Shown: one piece after another, positions 10,446 through 27,272 of the stretch
How positions within the stretch are numbered: position 1 is the stretch's first letter
Layout: each line of letters starts with the position of its first letter
Source: Leptospira ainlahdjerensis
Lineage (GTDB): Bacteria; Spirochaetota; Leptospiria; Leptospirales; Leptospiraceae
Length of the DNA: 64,000 nucleotides
NCBI RefSeq assembly: GCF_016919175.1
Contig: NZ_JAFFPU010000074.1
Span: 1-64,000 of the forward strand
Reading direction: 5' to 3'
Translations under genes and position numbers: made by a program
Notes under the pieces: model-generated
Seen by the model: the letters and a program-made list of their open reading frames with translations, nothing else
The model's database searches: none
What the model was told of the DNA's origin: nothing

Positions 10446-12278
10446 ATGAAAAGACCTCTCGAATACAACCCGGAGCAACTGATCCAAAAATCGGAACCCT
10501 TACCTCTTGATAAGGAAAAAGGATTCTCGAAAAAATGGAAAGCTCCCTACCTCAAAAAAGAGAAGCCCTCGTCCGAAAATGAAGGCGCTCCCGGATTATT
10601 GATTTTTGGGCTTTTCCGTTTTGTAAAAAAATACAAGGGAAGAATTTTTATCATCATCGCGCTCCTCTGTTTCGAGATAGGCTTTTACGCAAGCATTCCT
10701 TTTAGTTTTAAATATCTCATCGATGAAGCTCTCATCAACCGAAATCAAAACGCTCTCTATTGGATCGGGGCTTACTTAGCGGTAGGAACCGTAACGTTCG
10801 CGATCTTGGGAACACTTCGCGATTATTTATACAACTGGGCTTCTTCCAGAATCATCCAAGATCTTCGATTACAGATGTATGACCATTTGGACCAGTTGAG
10901 TCTAGATTTTTTCTCGAACAATAAGCTGGGCGATATTCTATCTCGTTTTTTTAACGACCTCGCCTCTTTGGAACACGCGTTACTCGCCTTTATCCCTTGG
11001 GGTCTTGGTCCTTTGTTAGAGGCCCTTTTTGGAACAATTCTTCTTTTTTTATTGGATTGGAAATTGGCTCTGATCGCCCTCTTAATCTGGCCGATCACAT
11101 TTTTGGGTCCCGGTTTTCTTTCCAGAAAATCGACCGAGATCAGTTATTCCCGAAAATTAGAGGAAGCCCAGGTATTGAGTATGGTCGAAGAATCGATCTC
11201 AGCTCAAAATCTCATACGGGCCTATGATTTGAGCGATTATTTCTTCAGCAGATTTAAAAACAACTGCGAGAAACTCTTTCAAGTTTCTTTGAGGTTAGGA
11301 CTTACAAATTCTTACTTGGAACGTTCGGCTGGTTCCGGAATTCTTCTTCTACAGGGGGTTCTGCTGTTGGCGGGAACCGCTTTTGCCTATAACAATACGT
11401 TGAGCATAGGAACCCTCGCGGCGTTCTTACCTCCATTCTTAAACTTAAGTTATTCTTTGCTTTATCTTTCTCAATATCTTCCCGCTTTAAATCACGCGAG
11501 CGGGTCCGCAAAAAGAATATTAGAATTATTGCGAGCTCCCGTTTTCGAATCGAACTTGGAAGAATCTTCCATTCCTGAATTAAAACAAGAGATTCGTTTT
11601 GAAAACGTCCACTTCCGGTATAAAGGCCGTTCTAAAAATCTAAGCGATATTTCGCTCACGATTCCAAAAGGAAGTTACACTGCGATCGTGGGAGGCTCCG
11701 GCGTCGGAAAGAGCACCTTTATCAAACTTCTTCTAGGCATGGTACAACCGAACGAAGGAAGAATTTATTTCGACGGTATCGATTTGAATTCGGTCTCAAG
11801 AAGTTCTGTTCGATCCTTGGTCGGAGTCGTATTCCAAGAAACGTTTCTTTTTAATACTACGATTTTTGAAAATATCCGAATCGGAAAACCGAGTGCGTCT
11901 CTGGAAGAAGTGATCGAGGCCGCAAAACGTGCGGAAATTCACGAACTGATTCTTTCGCTACCGATGGGTTACGAAACCAACACTGGAGATCGGGGCACAA
12001 AACTTTCCGGTGGAGAAAGACAAAGAATCGCAATCGCCCGCGCTTTTTTAAGAAATCCTCAAATTCTTCTTTTGGACGAAGCCACGTCTTCTTTGGATCC
12101 CGTAACCGAAGCGAGAATCATGAAAACACTTTCTTTATTGAGAGAAGGAAGAACCGTTATTTCGGTCACACACAGACTTTCTACAATTCGAGAAGCGGAC
12201 AGGGTCTTTCAGATTAAAAACGGAAAACTCGAAAGATTTTCCGTTCCGGAACCCGAACAGCAGGCGATGGTTCTTTAA
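10446..12278 (+). CDS. ABC transporter, fused permease-ATPase (MsbA/MDR type)
   Basis: 610 residues in half-transporter form. A ~60-residue hydrophilic N-terminal tail is followed by a six-helix transmembrane domain (about 60-345) and a nucleotide-binding domain (about 375-600) with Walker A 'GGSGVGKST', signature 'LSGGERQ', Walker B '[12 protein letters not shown]' and the H-loop 'VTHR'. Such proteins act as homodimeric exporters of lipids, drugs or peptides in the inner membrane; the substrate cannot be read from sequence. The charged N-terminal tail is longer than usual. It is divergent from the ACT-domain gene and followed after 54 bp by the SET-domain gene. Confidence 0.93.
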   Translation: MKRPLEYNPEQLIQKSEPLPLDKEKGFSKKWKAPYLKKEKPSSENEGAPGLLIFGLFRFVKKYKGRIFIIIALLCFEIGFYASIPFSFKYLIDEALINRNQNALYWIGAYLAVGTVTFAILGTLRDYLYNWASSRIIQDLRLQMYDHLDQLSLDFFSNNKLGDILSRFFNDLASLEHALLAFIPWGLGPLLEALFGTILLFLLDWKLALIALLIWPITFLGPGFLSRKSTEISYSRKLEEAQVLSMVEESISAQNLIRAYDLSDYFFSRFKNNCEKLFQVSLRLGLTNSYLERSAGSGILLLQGVLLLAGTAFAYNNTLSIGTLAAFLPPFLNLSYSLLYLSQYLPALNHASGSAKRILELLRAPVFESNLEESSIPELKQEIRFENVHFRYKGRSKNLSDISLTIPKGSYTAIVGGSGVGKSTFIKLLLGMVQPNEGRIYFDGIDLNSVSRSSVRSLVGVVFQETFLFNTTIFENIRIGKPSASLEEVIEAAKRAEIHELILSLPMGYETNTGDRGTKLSGGERQRIAIARAFLRNPQILLLDEATSSLDPVTEARIMKTLSLLREGRTVISVTHRLSTIREADRVFQIKNGKLERFSVPEPEQQAMVL

Positions 12279-12332
12279 AGAATCTCGGTTTCTTACTTGC
12301 AATTTTATTCACGGCTATTTTAGATTTTCCAA

Positions 12333-12719
<387 letters not shown>

Positions 12720-12731
<12 letters not shown>

Positions 12732-13943
12732 TCGGATTTGCTCTTTTAGTTGAAGAGCCGCGAGAGCATAACCGCCATCTGCGGAATCCACGAAATGCAC
12801 TTCTCGAACAGAACCTTCGTGCAGAGCGCAAGTCATAAGGGCGCGATCCGAAATATGATATCCGAAATACAACTTTCCTTCTTTGTAAAGTCCTTGCAAA
12901 AAATCGATGAACGCTTCTCTCGACTTCGTATCACAAGCGACTACCATTTTTAAGGTTCCGTCGTATTTTCGAAAGTCGGACGCGATGATCTGAGACTTTC
13001 TCAACTCTCGTAACTCCATTCCGTTGACCTTGGGACCGAATTTCCACTGCGTCTTAACCGCAAGATTTACCGCAAAACCTTCGACTTTGATTTTGAGAAA
13101 TCTGAGAAAGTGCAGGAATCCTTTTTTACTTCCGGTGTGAACCGTCGCTTCTTTGTTATAATATTTTCCGGATAGATCTACCTTGATTCCGTCTTCGGTC
13201 AAAGGATGGATTTGTGTATCGTTACCGAGAAGAATTCCGATTTGATCCAGAATCAATTTTAACAGAGCCGGATCCGAGGAGGCCTGAACAGGATTCAACT
13301 TTATGATAAAGGAAACCGTCTCCCCCCGATGACTTGGAATGTCCTGCCAACGACAGGTGAATCCTGTAAAATCAGGTTTGATCTTCGGTCTGTGAGTCAA
13401 AGGAATGATATAAGGATTTGAAGAATCGTCATTCTTAACGAGATTCTCCGCAGCGTCCAAAGCGTTTCCTGTCAGGATTGCTTGGTTATAAAATTCGGAA
13501 ATTTTAAGTTTACAAAGTTTTAATTCTTTTCCGGATTTTTTCAAATCTCCTACGTTGACGATTCCGGCTCTGAGCTTTAATCCAAAATTATTTTTTACCA
13601 ATTCCCGAATGGAGAATAGAATATCTTTCACTCCCGGGAGAACGCTATTCGGTAAGAGTAGAGTCATCCCGTCCCCGCCGAATAAAAACGGGTAATCCAT
13701 ATCTCCCATCAAATTGGAAACCGCCATCGCGGTCACACCGCCCGCGATATTCACGTCCTTATAGTTACCGTTTCGAATCGCCTCGGTGGAATTTACGACG
13801 TCTGTGACGATCAAGTTCCAATCATCGGGCACAGTGTAATAATTAGAAGGCTCAATAATTTCGGTAAACGAAGAAAGGAACGGAAGATACTTGTAGAAGT
13901 TTTCGGTATTTACACTTGGCGTTTTATCCGCAGTCTGGATCAT
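12720..13943 (-). CDS. DUF3095 family protein (nucleotide-cyclase-like fold)
   Basis: 407 residues. The pattern '[27 protein letters not shown]' at about 40-66, followed by '[14 protein letters not shown]' at about 85-98, is that of DUF3095, a family whose N-terminal part resembles class III nucleotidyl cyclases (Asp and GGDG-type strands). Whether it makes a cyclic nucleotide is not known. The C-terminal half ('[19 protein letters not shown]') also fits the family. The gene is convergent with, and overlaps, the SET-domain gene by 12 nt. Its upstream region is a 530-bp spacer. Confidence 0.75.
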
Positions 13944-14425
13944 TCTCGCTCACCTAATTGAATATTTTTGAATCGAAGAAACGGATCGTCTGAAAATTTT
14001 GCGGTATCGGACTTTAAGAAAACTGATGATTCTTACATCCGGACCTAATATTTTCCATAACAATCGGTTAGAACGAAAACCGTCCTATTCTTAGACACAT
14101 TCAAAAAAATTACACGTATTTTTTGCCTTAGAAAAGCGCGATTTAATTTCAGAATTAAGACATAAGCTCTTCTTCTAAAATCAACGCCATTTTGGAAGAA
14201 AGGAAATCGCCTGAGTTCCGACTAAAATTCTCTTGATAAAAAGACTAAAATCGGATCCAGAGCCTTCTTCGAAAACAAACTCGACCAAAAACCGATTTTG
14301 GATCTTGCAAAAATATCGTTAGAATTCGAATCGCGAGAATCCGATTTTCGTTTAGATTCGAGTTGAAATTTCAAAAACAATACAAGCAATGATAGACATC
14401 CGGTTTGTTTTTGAAAGTAATCAAA
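13944..14425. other. intergenic spacer without a recognisable gene
   Basis: AT-rich, with stops in all frames at short intervals. It should contain the promoter of the DUF3095 gene near its left end. Its right end abuts the terminator of the sigma-54 activator gene. No repeat, RNA gene or strong promoter could be identified in the rest. Confidence 0.5.
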
Positions 14426-14474
14426 AGAAAAAAGATCTCAAAAGTCGATTTTGTCGGGTTGGACGGAACTCCGT

Positions 14475-14499
<25 letters not shown>
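14426..14499 (-). terminator. intrinsic terminator partly built from coding sequence
   Basis: Read on the minus strand, the arm at 14498-14480 pairs with 14450-14431 over 19 bp with a single bulged base. An inner 5-bp hairpin (ACGGA/TCCGT) sits in the loop. A T-rich tail (six T, then C, then four T) follows. The 5' arm overlaps the last codons of the sigma-54 activator, whose stop is at 14475-14477. Confidence 0.8.
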
Positions 14500-16597
<2,098 letters not shown>

Positions 16598-16670
16598 GCT
16601 TTTGAGGTCAATCCATTTTTTTCATTTCGCTTAATTTAAGAGCGTCTTTTTTGTGTTTATTTCCAAATTA

Positions 16671-16702
16671 TTTGTATCATAACAAACCGTATTTTTTATA
16701 AT
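16671..16702 (+). promoter_or_regulatory. candidate promoter for the PP2C gene
   Basis: A perfect TATAAT stands at 16697-16702, only 9 nt before the ATG at 16712. The -35 side (TTTGTA/TTGTAT around 16671-16677) is poor and 19-20 bp away. If used, the mRNA would have almost no leader. Confidence 0.35.
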
Positions 16703-16711
16703 TTTACGGCT

Positions 16712-18751
16712 ATGACCTGTGCATTTTGCTCAGAATTTAAGACTCCGGACGGTTTATTCCGAAATGGACGCTTTTTCTGTAGATCCTGCGGTAGAGAATG
16801 GATTTTGGAAAAGAGAAAAAATCCGCGTCTTCAACCTCCGACGGATACAAACTTTAGCAATGAAATTCTACTCGAGTTCCTTTCGCTCTTCAATACCAGT
16901 CCGAACCTAAGCCATCTCTTAGAGAGTTTCACTTCTCTTGCATTTTACAAATTAGGAATCCCTGGCGTGAGCGTGATGATTTATGAGCCGCGTCTGGATC
17001 GGATGACCGTGATGTCGGTGAAAAATCAAAAAACCTCTCTTTCCAGAGTCGCCCAGCATTTTGAAATTAAAAAGGGCGAAGACAACGGCCCTCTCACGGA
17101 ATGTATCGAACACTGCAAATCGATTTATTATAAATTCGCGGATCAAAAACACAAACATTTCAAACAATATGCGAGGCTCAATCGAACGGTCGCCGCATTG
17201 GCAGTTCCGATTCATCTCAACGGAGAAGTTCTCGGGATCATAACCGTCGACTATAACCGGGACGATCCGGAAAAAGCCGAGAATGATCGGTACTTTTTAG
17301 AACTACTCGCAGCGCAATTTGCCGTAACTCTGAAAAATCGAATCCTATTTGAAGTTTCGCAAACCCAATCTAGAAATTTTAGATCTCTTCATTCTGCGGC
17401 GCTTCGACTTTCATCCCTAGGTTTCAAATACAAGGTTGAAATTTTTCGAGTGATTCTTCTTTCTCTGACTGAATTTTCAGAGAACGATCTATATTCTCTT
17501 TTTGAATGGAACAAAGACAATCATACTCTTTTCGGACATTTTCTTACCGGAAACATTACAAGTCCTGAAATTAGAATGGATGTCGACATGGCGAGACAAT
17601 CCACATTTAGGGTGAGAATTCAAACTACAGAGGATGAAACTGAAACCGTCGGAGATGTCAAAAGAAGAATTCTCCGCAAAGAACTCGAACCGATTCCCGG
17701 AGAAATGTCGATCCCGATCAAACGATATGAATTCTTTCTAAAGGAGGTTTTTGCGCTTTCTGAATCAAAACTCGCATTCTCCTCGGATTTTCCGGAATTG
17801 GAAAAATTCGGAATGTGGGGGTTGAATCTTGCGATTCTTCCCGTGGTGCACACAGATAAATCGGATATCGTAATCATACTCGGAAAACGAAAGGACCGTC
17901 ATTTTAACGCGGAAGAATTAGAAGTTTTGAATGCGTTTTCAATCCAAGCCGGAATTTCGATCCAGAACTATCACCTATTTGATCAAAGGGCTCAAAAGGA
18001 AAGACTGGATAAGGAGATCGAAATCGCCAAAGAACTGCAAAAATCGTTACTTCCACGGAAGATGCCCGAACACGGAGGATATGAATTTGCGGGAACGATG
18101 GTCCCAGCAAGAGGTGTCGGTGGAGATTACTACGATTTTATAACGGATCCATTTAACACGGAAACGGTGATCTGCATCGGAGACGTCAGCGGAAAAGGTG
18201 TCCCCGCCGGAATTGTGATGGCGACCGTAAGAACGATCATTCACTCTTTAGTTCGTAAGAAGGTAAGCCCTTGGGATATCGTAAATACCGTAAACACATA
18301 CATCTTTCAAAACTACAATGAATCCGCTTCTCCGCGTTTTATGTCGATGACCGTCATAAAGTGGGAGATGAATCGAAATGATTTTTTTTATAGCGGAGCA
18401 GGCCAAGGTGCACTCTATCTCCTAAGAAACGCATCCCAAAAAATAGAAGAGATACCGACCGGAGGAATCATATTAGGAATCGATCCAGATATTTCAAAAT
18501 TCGAAAATTTGAATCAATTTAGAATGTTAACCGGAGATCTTCTGATCATGTGTACGGATGGAGTTCTGGAGGCATCCAATCAGGATGGAATTCAATTCGA
18601 ATCCGAGCGATTCAAAAAATCGATTCTTCAGTTCCAGAACGAACCGTTACAATCTATGTTAGACGGAATCGTTTCCGAAATACGCAAATTTACGGGCAAC
18701 CAAGAACAGATGGACGATATTACTCTTGCAGCAATCCGAAGGATCCGTTAG
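16712..18751 (+). CDS. zinc-ribbon, GAF and SpoIIE-type PP2C phosphatase
   Basis: 679 residues. An N-terminal zinc ribbon (Cys3, Cys6, Cys23, Cys26) is followed by a GAF domain (about 70-210), a second GAF-like region (about 220-430), a linker helix ending in '[16 protein letters not shown]', and a PP2C/SpoIIE domain (about 450-679). The metal-binding aspartates are seen in 'GVGGDYYDF' and '[11 protein letters not shown]'. Such RsbU-like enzymes dephosphorylate anti-anti-sigma (STAS) proteins; no STAS or RsbW gene lies nearby, so the target is unknown. The zinc ribbon in front of a GAF/PP2C enzyme is unusual. It is divergent from the sigma-54 activator and followed after 20 nt by tilS. Confidence 0.9.
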   Translation: MTCAFCSEFKTPDGLFRNGRFFCRSCGREWILEKRKNPRLQPPTDTNFSNEILLEFLSLFNTSPNLSHLLESFTSLAFYKLGIPGVSVMIYEPRLDRMTVMSVKNQKTSLSRVAQHFEIKKGEDNGPLTECIEHCKSIYYKFADQKHKHFKQYARLNRTVAALAVPIHLNGEVLGIITVDYNRDDPEKAENDRYFLELLAAQFAVTLKNRILFEVSQTQSRNFRSLHSAALRLSSLGFKYKVEIFRVILLSLTEFSENDLYSLFEWNKDNHTLFGHFLTGNITSPEIRMDVDMARQSTFRVRIQTTEDETETVGDVKRRILRKELEPIPGEMSIPIKRYEFFLKEVFALSESKLAFSSDFPELEKFGMWGLNLAILPVVHTDKSDIVIILGKRKDRHFNAEELEVLNAFSIQAGISIQNYHLFDQRAQKERLDKEIEIAKELQKSLLPRKMPEHGGYEFAGTMVPARGVGGDYYDFITDPFNTETVICIGDVSGKGVPAGIVMATVRTIIHSLVRKKVSPWDIVNTVNTYIFQNYNESASPRFMSMTVIKWEMNRNDFFYSGAGQGALYLLRNASQKIEEIPTGGIILGIDPDISKFENLNQFRMLTGDLLIMCTDGVLEASNQDGIQFESERFKKSILQFQNEPLQSMLDGIVSEIRKFTGNQEQMDDITLAAIRRIR

Positions 18752-18771
18752 AACTGCATTTGCAATCGCTT

Positions 18772-20068
<1,297 letters not shown>

Positions 20069-20072
<4 letters not shown>

Positions 20073-20734
20073 ACGAGGATCCTCAAAAAAAGGATGAGCC
20101 ATTTTTCAAAGACGTGGAGTTCAACTCGTCTTATGGCGAAGCAAGCAAGATCCCTTGTAAAGGGATCCCACAAATCGCATTTGCCGGTCGTTCGAACGCC
20201 GGTAAGTCCTCCCTTCTGAACGCAATTCTGGAAAGAAAATCCTTAGCCAAGGTTTCCTCCACTCCCGGTAAAACAAAACTTCTCAACTTCTTCTTTGTAA
20301 ATCGTTCCATTTATTTGGTGGATTTACCCGGTTTCGGATATTCGGCGAACTCCCACAAAGATCACGAAGCCATGATGGATCTTCTTATGGACTATCTGAA
20401 TCATGCAAAGGATTTGAAATCCCTGTTCTTAGTTTGTGACGCGCAAAGAGATCTTCCGGAAGAAGAATTAGAACTCATCGGAACCTGTTTTGAAAGAAAC
20501 ATCAAACCCGTTTTAATTCGCACAAAAATTGATAAACTCAACCAAAGTGATCTTTCCAAGTTGAGAAAAAAAATGAAAAACATCCACGAGCTATACCCTA
20601 TGTTGGAAACGGTTCTTGTTTCCAATAAATCCGGGAAAGGACTTCTTGAATTGAGAAAGATTGTGGATTCTTTGATTGGAATGGTCGGAACACCGACGGA
20701 GTCTTATACCGAAAGAATTGAGGAAATTTCTTAA
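20069..20734 (+). CDS. engB: ribosome-biogenesis GTPase YihA/YsxC
   Basis: 221 residues. G1 'GRSNAGKS' is at residues 40-47, then '[11 protein letters not shown]', G3 'DLPG' followed by 'FGYS', and G4 'TKID', all as in EngB/YsxC GTPases that help assemble the large ribosomal subunit. The ATG overlaps the tilS stop in an ATGA, so translation is coupled. If the tilS frame is really broken, ribosomes terminating early in tilS could reduce that coupling. It is convergent with the next gene, with 7 bp between the stops. Confidence 0.95.
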
Positions 20735-20741
20735 AAAGAAT

Positions 20742-21419
<678 letters not shown>

Positions 21420-21538
21420 TCTTATACTAGTGTCGGCCGCAACAAACCCAAGTTAAGTGCTTGTCATAAAATATTTCTAAATTTGAAACCGATCCAATTC
21501 TTTGATAAAAGAATATGAAATCTAAAACTAAAAGCTTC

Positions 21539-21889
21539 TCAATCGGCGGAAGCGATCTTATTCAAGATTTCAACAATTGCAGCATCGGAAAGATCGTGAA
21601 ACACCAGACCATACTTATACGTTTCCTGAACCAAATCTCTGCGAATGATATCCGCCTCAATTTCAATGGAAAGTATCGGAGACATAAATCGAACACGCTG
21701 ACCAAGGAGTATTTCTTCCCTGGAGCTGATCGAAGCTCCGATCATACTGATGTCTTCTAAATTTCCGAGAATCTCATTCTTACCAAGAATCATCTTCACT
21801 AGGTTATTCTTACGAAAGCGTTTATAAAAACGCTTATCGGATAGAGGATCGCTAGCAGTTTTTTTTTGTTGTCCCATCTCTGTTTGCAT
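21539..21889 (-). CDS. PilZ-domain protein
   Basis: 116 residues from the ATG at 21889 (a TTG seven codons upstream also opens the frame). The domain begins with the arginine-rich '[10 protein letters not shown]' switch and continues to '[11 protein letters not shown]', matching the RxxxR and (D/N)xSxxG c-di-GMP-binding motifs with the expected spacing. PilZ proteins bind c-di-GMP and alter a partner's activity. No output domain is attached. It may connect functionally to the HD-GYP-like proteins in this window (inference). Confidence 0.8.
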   Translation of the reverse strand: MQTEMGQQKKTASDPLSDKRFYKRFRKNNLVKMILGKNEILGNLEDISMIGASISSREEILLGQRVRFMSPILSIEIEADIIRRDLVQETYKYGLVFHDLSDAAIVEILNKIASAD

Positions 21890-22022
21890 AGCGCATCCAG
21901 AATAACTCAATTTGACTGAATGAAAAGAAAATTTTTAGAATGGGCTCAGAATAAGATCACAAAATTCTTTTTCAAAAAATTTTTACATCGAAAGGGGTAT
22001 TCAACAGACTGCAGAAAGGTTC

Positions 22023-22961
22023 TCAGAGAAGAAAGAAATCGTTTTCACGTCCCAAAAGGACGTTCATTTTGGGAGATGCTCCGGATTCTTTTTGAAAGAT
22101 TTTCAAAATTTCCTCGTCCTTATGATCAGGTTCGTGATGTGTAAGGACCAATCGAGCTACTTCTAAAATTTCTCCACACCGAACGGCAACTTTTCCGGAC
22201 GTATGGCCCCAGCCGACCTTCTTCTCAGCTTCTTCCGTGCTGTACTGAGCGTCGATAATCAGCATATCCGTCTTTCCGAAGGCCTTTCTCAAATCTTGGA
22301 ACTCATCCAAATCGGGCTCTTGAACTTCCACATCGGTGCAAAACAGAAAGCTCTTTCCCTGCTCCTCAAAACGAAAACCGGTGCAATTCCCGGGATGTCT
22401 GAGAAGAAACGGAGTGATCTTTACAGATCCGATTTCTTTGCATTGATTTTTTTCCAGAAGATGAAAGGTCTTCTTTGACAGCATTCCCGAAAGCGGAAGA
22501 GGAAAATTTTCCTCGTTTTGCTGTCTTTCGAACCTCTCTTCGAGATTTGGTATGGTAGAATAAAAGTGAATTTCTACATTGGGAAAGTAAGCGGGTTTGA
22601 AAAAAGGCCATCCTTGAATGTGATCCCAGTGAGTGTGTGTGATCAAAATGTGAATCTTGTCTCCCGGTTTAAGACCTTCCGCAAGCAGATCGTTTCCCAA
22701 CTGACGGATCCCTGAACCACAATCGATTATGTAACGATCTCCGGATTGAGCCTGAATATAAACGCAGGTAGTGTTCCCGCCGACGGTTCTTGAAAGCGAA
22801 GGATCCAAAGAATCTAAGAATTCTTCTTCTGAGAAGCTTCCGTTCTTTTGTTTGATTTCAGTATGAGCCGCTTTTAGAATTTTAAGAATTTTTTCCCGAT
22901 ATTCGGATTCGCCCAAGGGAGTGGGAAGAGAACCCCTTACGCCGTATAGTTTTACTTTCAC
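22023..22961 (-). CDS. metallo-beta-lactamase-fold hydrolase
   Basis: 312 residues. The fold's first metal motif is 'THTHWDH'. The N-terminus '[15 protein letters not shown]' and the '[11 protein letters not shown]' strand are typical of the PhnP/cAMP-phosphodiesterase-like branch. Further ligands are in '[13 protein letters not shown]', 'FCTDVE' and 'LTHHEPDH'. The substrate is unknown, with a phosphodiester possible. No signal peptide, so it is probably cytoplasmic. It is divergent from trmB, with 49 bp between the two starts. Confidence 0.85.
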   Translation of the reverse strand: MKVKLYGVRGSLPTPLGESEYREKILKILKAAHTEIKQKNGSFSEEEFLDSLDPSLSRTVGGNTTCVYIQAQSGDRYIIDCGSGIRQLGNDLLAEGLKPGDKIHILITHTHWDHIQGWPFFKPAYFPNVEIHFYSTIPNLEERFERQQNEENFPLPLSGMLSKKTFHLLEKNQCKEIGSVKITPFLLRHPGNCTGFRFEEQGKSFLFCTDVEVQEPDLDEFQDLRKAFGKTDMLIIDAQYSTEEAEKKVGWGHTSGKVAVRCGEILEVARLVLTHHEPDHKDEEILKIFQKESGASPKMNVLLGRENDFFLL

Positions 22962-23010
22962 TGTATTAGATTAGACAAACGAAATGTGTAAAATTCTCTG
23001 ACGATAACCC

Positions 23011-23664
<654 letters not shown>

Positions 23665-23678
23665 AAATCCCTTTTCTA

Positions 23679-26600
23679 TCAGCGATAGACTAAGGAATAA
23701 ATCTTTCCCTCTTCGTCCTTGAGAGGATAGGTCCAGAGCGGCTTTCCATCCAATCCATACCGAATCGCCTTTCCCGATCTAAAAAGTACAATGCTATCGT
23801 CTTTTTTACCCGGAAGAATCCCTTCTATATCGGAAGATTCTACGTTAAACGAAACCGATTTCAAAGAATCCGATTCGATTCGATAAATCGTTTTTCCCGA
23901 ATGGAACCAAAGATACGGCGAACGGACCACAAAGAGAGAAGCGGAATCCGCCGGAAGATCGATCGTCGAAACGCGATTTTCATCGAGAGAAACGATTTTT
24001 TTACCGGAGAGAAAAAAGATTCCGGTTTCGTAAGCTCCGAGATACCGAAGATCTCCGGTTCCTTTTTGCTGGATTTTTTTCGCGTTCAAATCCTTCAAAG
24101 AAGAATCATAGATTTGCGCTTCGATTCCACTCTTATTGCCGACAACGAATAATGTGCCGGATTTAATTCCGGACCAAAATGCGCCTTCAAAAACGACGGA
24201 GCCGCTTTGTTCGAGTTGATCCGAGTAGCTGTAAATTTTAGAATTTTTTCCAGAAACGATTTCGACTAAAATATTTTCACCGGAAATAGCGGCCTTTCTC
24301 ACTTCCCCAGAAGGAAGTTTAGTTTCTCTTAAAACGAGTCCCGTTTTGAGATCTAGTATTTCGAGTTTTTTTTCTGAAATTCCGACCAATCGTTTATCGG
24401 CAAAGATAAACTTCAAAGGTGTTGAAGTTTGGATTCTCCAATTACGAATTCCCCTGTCCTTATCCAAGGATTCAACACTGGTTCCGTAATTTAGAATTAC
24501 GGAATTATTAATGAGAACAGGAACCCCGATCAACTTTCCTCTGCTCTGATAGGATTGAAGGATTACCGGGTTGTCGTCGTCGGCGATTACCAATCGCTCC
24601 GCCTGAGTCGCGTAAGGCGAAGTTGGAAATTTTTCCGCGATCTCCCTTCCTAAATCCAAAATTTCCTTTTTGATCGCGGGGATCGCCGTTTTTGTTTTTT
24701 GTTCCGAAAGAATTCGAATGAGCGCAAAAATATTTCTCGCGCTTCTTTCCAGTTCCAAAGCCCTGCGAATTTCTTTTTCAGCCGGTTCAAAATCTCCGCG
24801 TTTATAGTAGATGTAAGAAAGCTCATAATGAGCATCCGGGAAATCCGGATTCTTTTGAATGATATCCTTAAAGATCGTCACCGCTTCGTTGTAAAGATTA
24901 TCGTTAAAAAGAATGATTCCGATGTTGTAAGGAGCCAACTCGTTGTCCGAATCCTGTTGCATCGCGGCTTCAAATTCTTCCTTAGCAAGTTTTTTATTTC
25001 CCGAGTGGTAAGTTGAAATTCCTTTTCCGATCCTCGCCGCTACGAAGTCCGTATTGAGTAGAATCGAACGGTCAAAAGAATCGATCGAAGCTTCGTATTT
25101 TTTTTTCTGAAGATGAATGATTCCCATCTGATAATGGCTATAATAGGAATCAGGTTTTTTCGAGAGAATTTCTTTGAATCCTTCTTCCGCTTTGTCGATT
25201 TCTCCCTTCCTCAACAAGAAAGCATAAATCGCTTCGCGGCTTTGCAAGTTTCTCGTTCCTTGAGGAGGATTTTCGAGCATAGAAATTCCCTTTTCCTCGT
25301 TTCCAAGTCCGAGATAACATTCGGCAATTTTAACATAAAGAGTCAACTTTCCGGTTTTTTGAAACGCTTCCTGATAAAGAGGAATCGCCTTTTCATAATG
25401 TGCAGTATCGAAAAGTCTGTTAGCTTTTTGAATGGTCGGAATTACGGTCGCAAACTTTTGGTTCTCCTGGATAGTTTTGCGAGTTTCTGCGATCTCAGGA
25501 ATATCCTTCGATAACTTTTCGGCTTTTCCGATCCAGTTCAGGGCGGAATCATGATTGCTTTTTTCGTTTTCTTCCAGGGCGATTTTGTAATACAACATCG
25601 CCAAACGAAAGTTCACAGCTTCGTTGTTCGGAAATTTTTTTTGAAGATTCTTATAAACCGATTCGGCCTTATCGTATTCTTTTTTATCCTCGTAGGTTCT
25701 TCCCAAAACGATTGCCGCCGACGGATCGTTGCTGGTAAGAGTTTCGAGTTCTTTTGTATATTGATTTACAAGACTCTGATTTTTTTGCGAGGAATAAAGG
25801 CGGATCAAACCTTGGATCGCGGGGATATTTTGTTTATCGATCGAAAGCGCCTTTTTAAAATTTTCCTCCGAGAACTTCGATTCTCCGGAGATAAAATACA
25901 AACGCCCAAAAGCGTTGTAGACGGAAGGTTCTTCGGAAGAAGCCTTCTTCGCTTTTTCATAAAAAACCTTAGCTCCCTTTGTATCGCCCTTTCTGAGATG
26001 TCTATCACCTTCATAAATTTGCTCGGAAACGTCGATAAAAGCAATGATCTGTTTTTTCTCTGCTTCCGACTTTAAAGAATCAGCTTCTTTTCTCGCGGCC
26101 TTATAACGGTTTTCAGCGATCAAAAGGAATACTAAATTCGTAATCGGTTCCGCAAATGAGGGATCCAATTCCTGCGCTCTTGTAAAATATACAAGGGCTT
26201 TCGCGGGTTCCCCCAGACCTTTCATGTTCAAACCCATCTGGTTCTGAAAGATCGCGTTGTTCGGAAAAAGAGTCGTTGCTTTCTCCAGAACTGCGACCGA
26301 CTTCCGAAAGTTTCCAGCCTTGTAATGAACGGCCGCGATTCCGGAAATGGCTTCTGGATAATCGGATTTAAGAGAAAGAGAAGTTTCAAATGCTTTGAGG
26401 GCCGATTCAAATTCTCCTAATAAAATTTTAGAATTTCCGAGGAAGATATATGGAGCCGGATTCTTGGGATCGTTTTGAACCGCTGTCTGAAAATGACCGG
26501 CCGCTTCCTTATAATTCTTGCGACGCATCGCTTGATTTCCGCTTTCTAATGCGGAAGCAACACGGGTGACAGAAGCAGATTTTTTGGCAGAAAGTAATTC

Positions 26601-27272
26601 AGGATCGTTCTTTCTTGCTTCTTCAAAGTAGGCTTCCGCCTCTTCGTATTTTTTTAACTGAACAGCCGCGTCTCCGAGTTGCATATTCAACTGAGCCGGA
26701 AAAGAAAAATCTTTCGCAGGAATTTTTTTCAGAGTAGAATAAGCTTCTTCAAACTTGTTTTGATTCTTTAAAAGAACCGCTTTTTTAAACGAATAATTAT
26801 ATTTATCTTTTACGGGAAGTGTTTCCAGTTTCGCATAAACCTCGATCGCACTTTCATTTTTTCCTTCCGCAGTATAAATGATGCCTAACGTAAGAAGAAT
26901 TTGTTCGTTTTCAGGATCCACTTCCGTTCCTTTTTTCAAAGAAAGAAGAGCTTCCTGATTTTTACCGAGTTTGTATTCGGAAATTCCAGCTAAGTAGTAA
27001 CCGGGAGCGGTTGGAAAAGTGTTGATGGCAAGATTTGCCTTTTCCAAAGACTTTTCGAAGTTTCCTTTTTGGAAAAAAGAATTTCCATCGTTTAGAATTT
27101 TAGAAACCCTTTTCAGCTTTTCGCGAGTCGCCGCGTCCTTTTCCAAAACTCCGTCTTGAGTTTGGGACTTTCTAAAATCCTTACTCGAACAATTGATAAA
27201 AAATTGTCCGCCAATCAATGCGAAAATGAGGATCGATATAAGATTACTTTTCATAAAATTAAAACCTTTCAT
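23679..27272 (-). CDS. large TPR-repeat lipoprotein with C-terminal propeller-like domain
   Basis: 1197 residues. The signal peptide ends at a lipobox-type Cys28 ('FFIN-CSS'). From about residue 45 to 890 the protein is a long array of tetratricopeptide repeats. The last ~290 residues are beta-rich with repeated 'G..V....' and Trp-containing strands and end in '[19 protein letters not shown]', resembling a PQQ/WD-type propeller. The first ATG is chosen because it overlaps the upstream stop in ATGA and has AAGGG 6 nt ahead. The array should form an extended scaffold anchored to a membrane, probably working with the PEGA lipoprotein upstream (inference). No enzyme motif is visible. Confidence 0.8.
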   Translation of the reverse strand: MKGFNFMKSNLISILIFALIGGQFFINCSSKDFRKSQTQDGVLEKDAATREKLKRVSKILNDGNSFFQKGNFEKSLEKANLAINTFPTAPGYYLAGISEYKLGKNQEALLSLKKGTEVDPENEQILLTLGIIYTAEGKNESAIEVYAKLETLPVKDKYNYSFKKAVLLKNQNKFEEAYSTLKKIPAKDFSFPAQLNMQLGDAAVQLKKYEEAEAYFEEARKNDPELLSAKKSASVTRVASALESGNQAMRRKNYKEAAGHFQTAVQNDPKNPAPYIFLGNSKILLGEFESALKAFETSLSLKSDYPEAISGIAAVHYKAGNFRKSVAVLEKATTLFPNNAIFQNQMGLNMKGLGEPAKALVYFTRAQELDPSFAEPITNLVFLLIAENRYKAARKEADSLKSEAEKKQIIAFIDVSEQIYEGDRHLRKGDTKGAKVFYEKAKKASSEEPSVYNAFGRLYFISGESKFSEENFKKALSIDKQNIPAIQGLIRLYSSQKNQSLVNQYTKELETLTSNDPSAAIVLGRTYEDKKEYDKAESVYKNLQKKFPNNEAVNFRLAMLYYKIALEENEKSNHDSALNWIGKAEKLSKDIPEIAETRKTIQENQKFATVIPTIQKANRLFDTAHYEKAIPLYQEAFQKTGKLTLYVKIAECYLGLGNEEKGISMLENPPQGTRNLQSREAIYAFLLRKGEIDKAEEGFKEILSKKPDSYYSHYQMGIIHLQKKKYEASIDSFDRSILLNTDFVAARIGKGISTYHSGNKKLAKEEFEAAMQQDSDNELAPYNIGIILFNDNLYNEAVTIFKDIIQKNPDFPDAHYELSYIYYKRGDFEPAEKEIRRALELERSARNIFALIRILSEQKTKTAIPAIKKEILDLGREIAEKFPTSPYATQAERLVIADDDNPVILQSYQSRGKLIGVPVLINNSVILNYGTSVESLDKDRGIRNWRIQTSTPLKFIFADKRLVGISEKKLEILDLKTGLVLRETKLPSGEVRKAAISGENILVEIVSGKNSKIYSYSDQLEQSGSVVFEGAFWSGIKSGTLFVVGNKSGIEAQIYDSSLKDLNAKKIQQKGTGDLRYLGAYETGIFFLSGKKIVSLDENRVSTIDLPADSASLFVVRSPYLWFHSGKTIYRIESDSLKSVSFNVESSDIEGILPGKKDDSIVLFRSGKAIRYGLDGKPLWTYPLKDEEGKIYSLVYR

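Noticed and set aside
21920..22144. 74-codon frame on the plus strand beside the PilZ gene
   Set aside because: Half of it is antisense to the metallo-beta-lactamase-fold gene and the rest has no domain or clear ribosome binding site.
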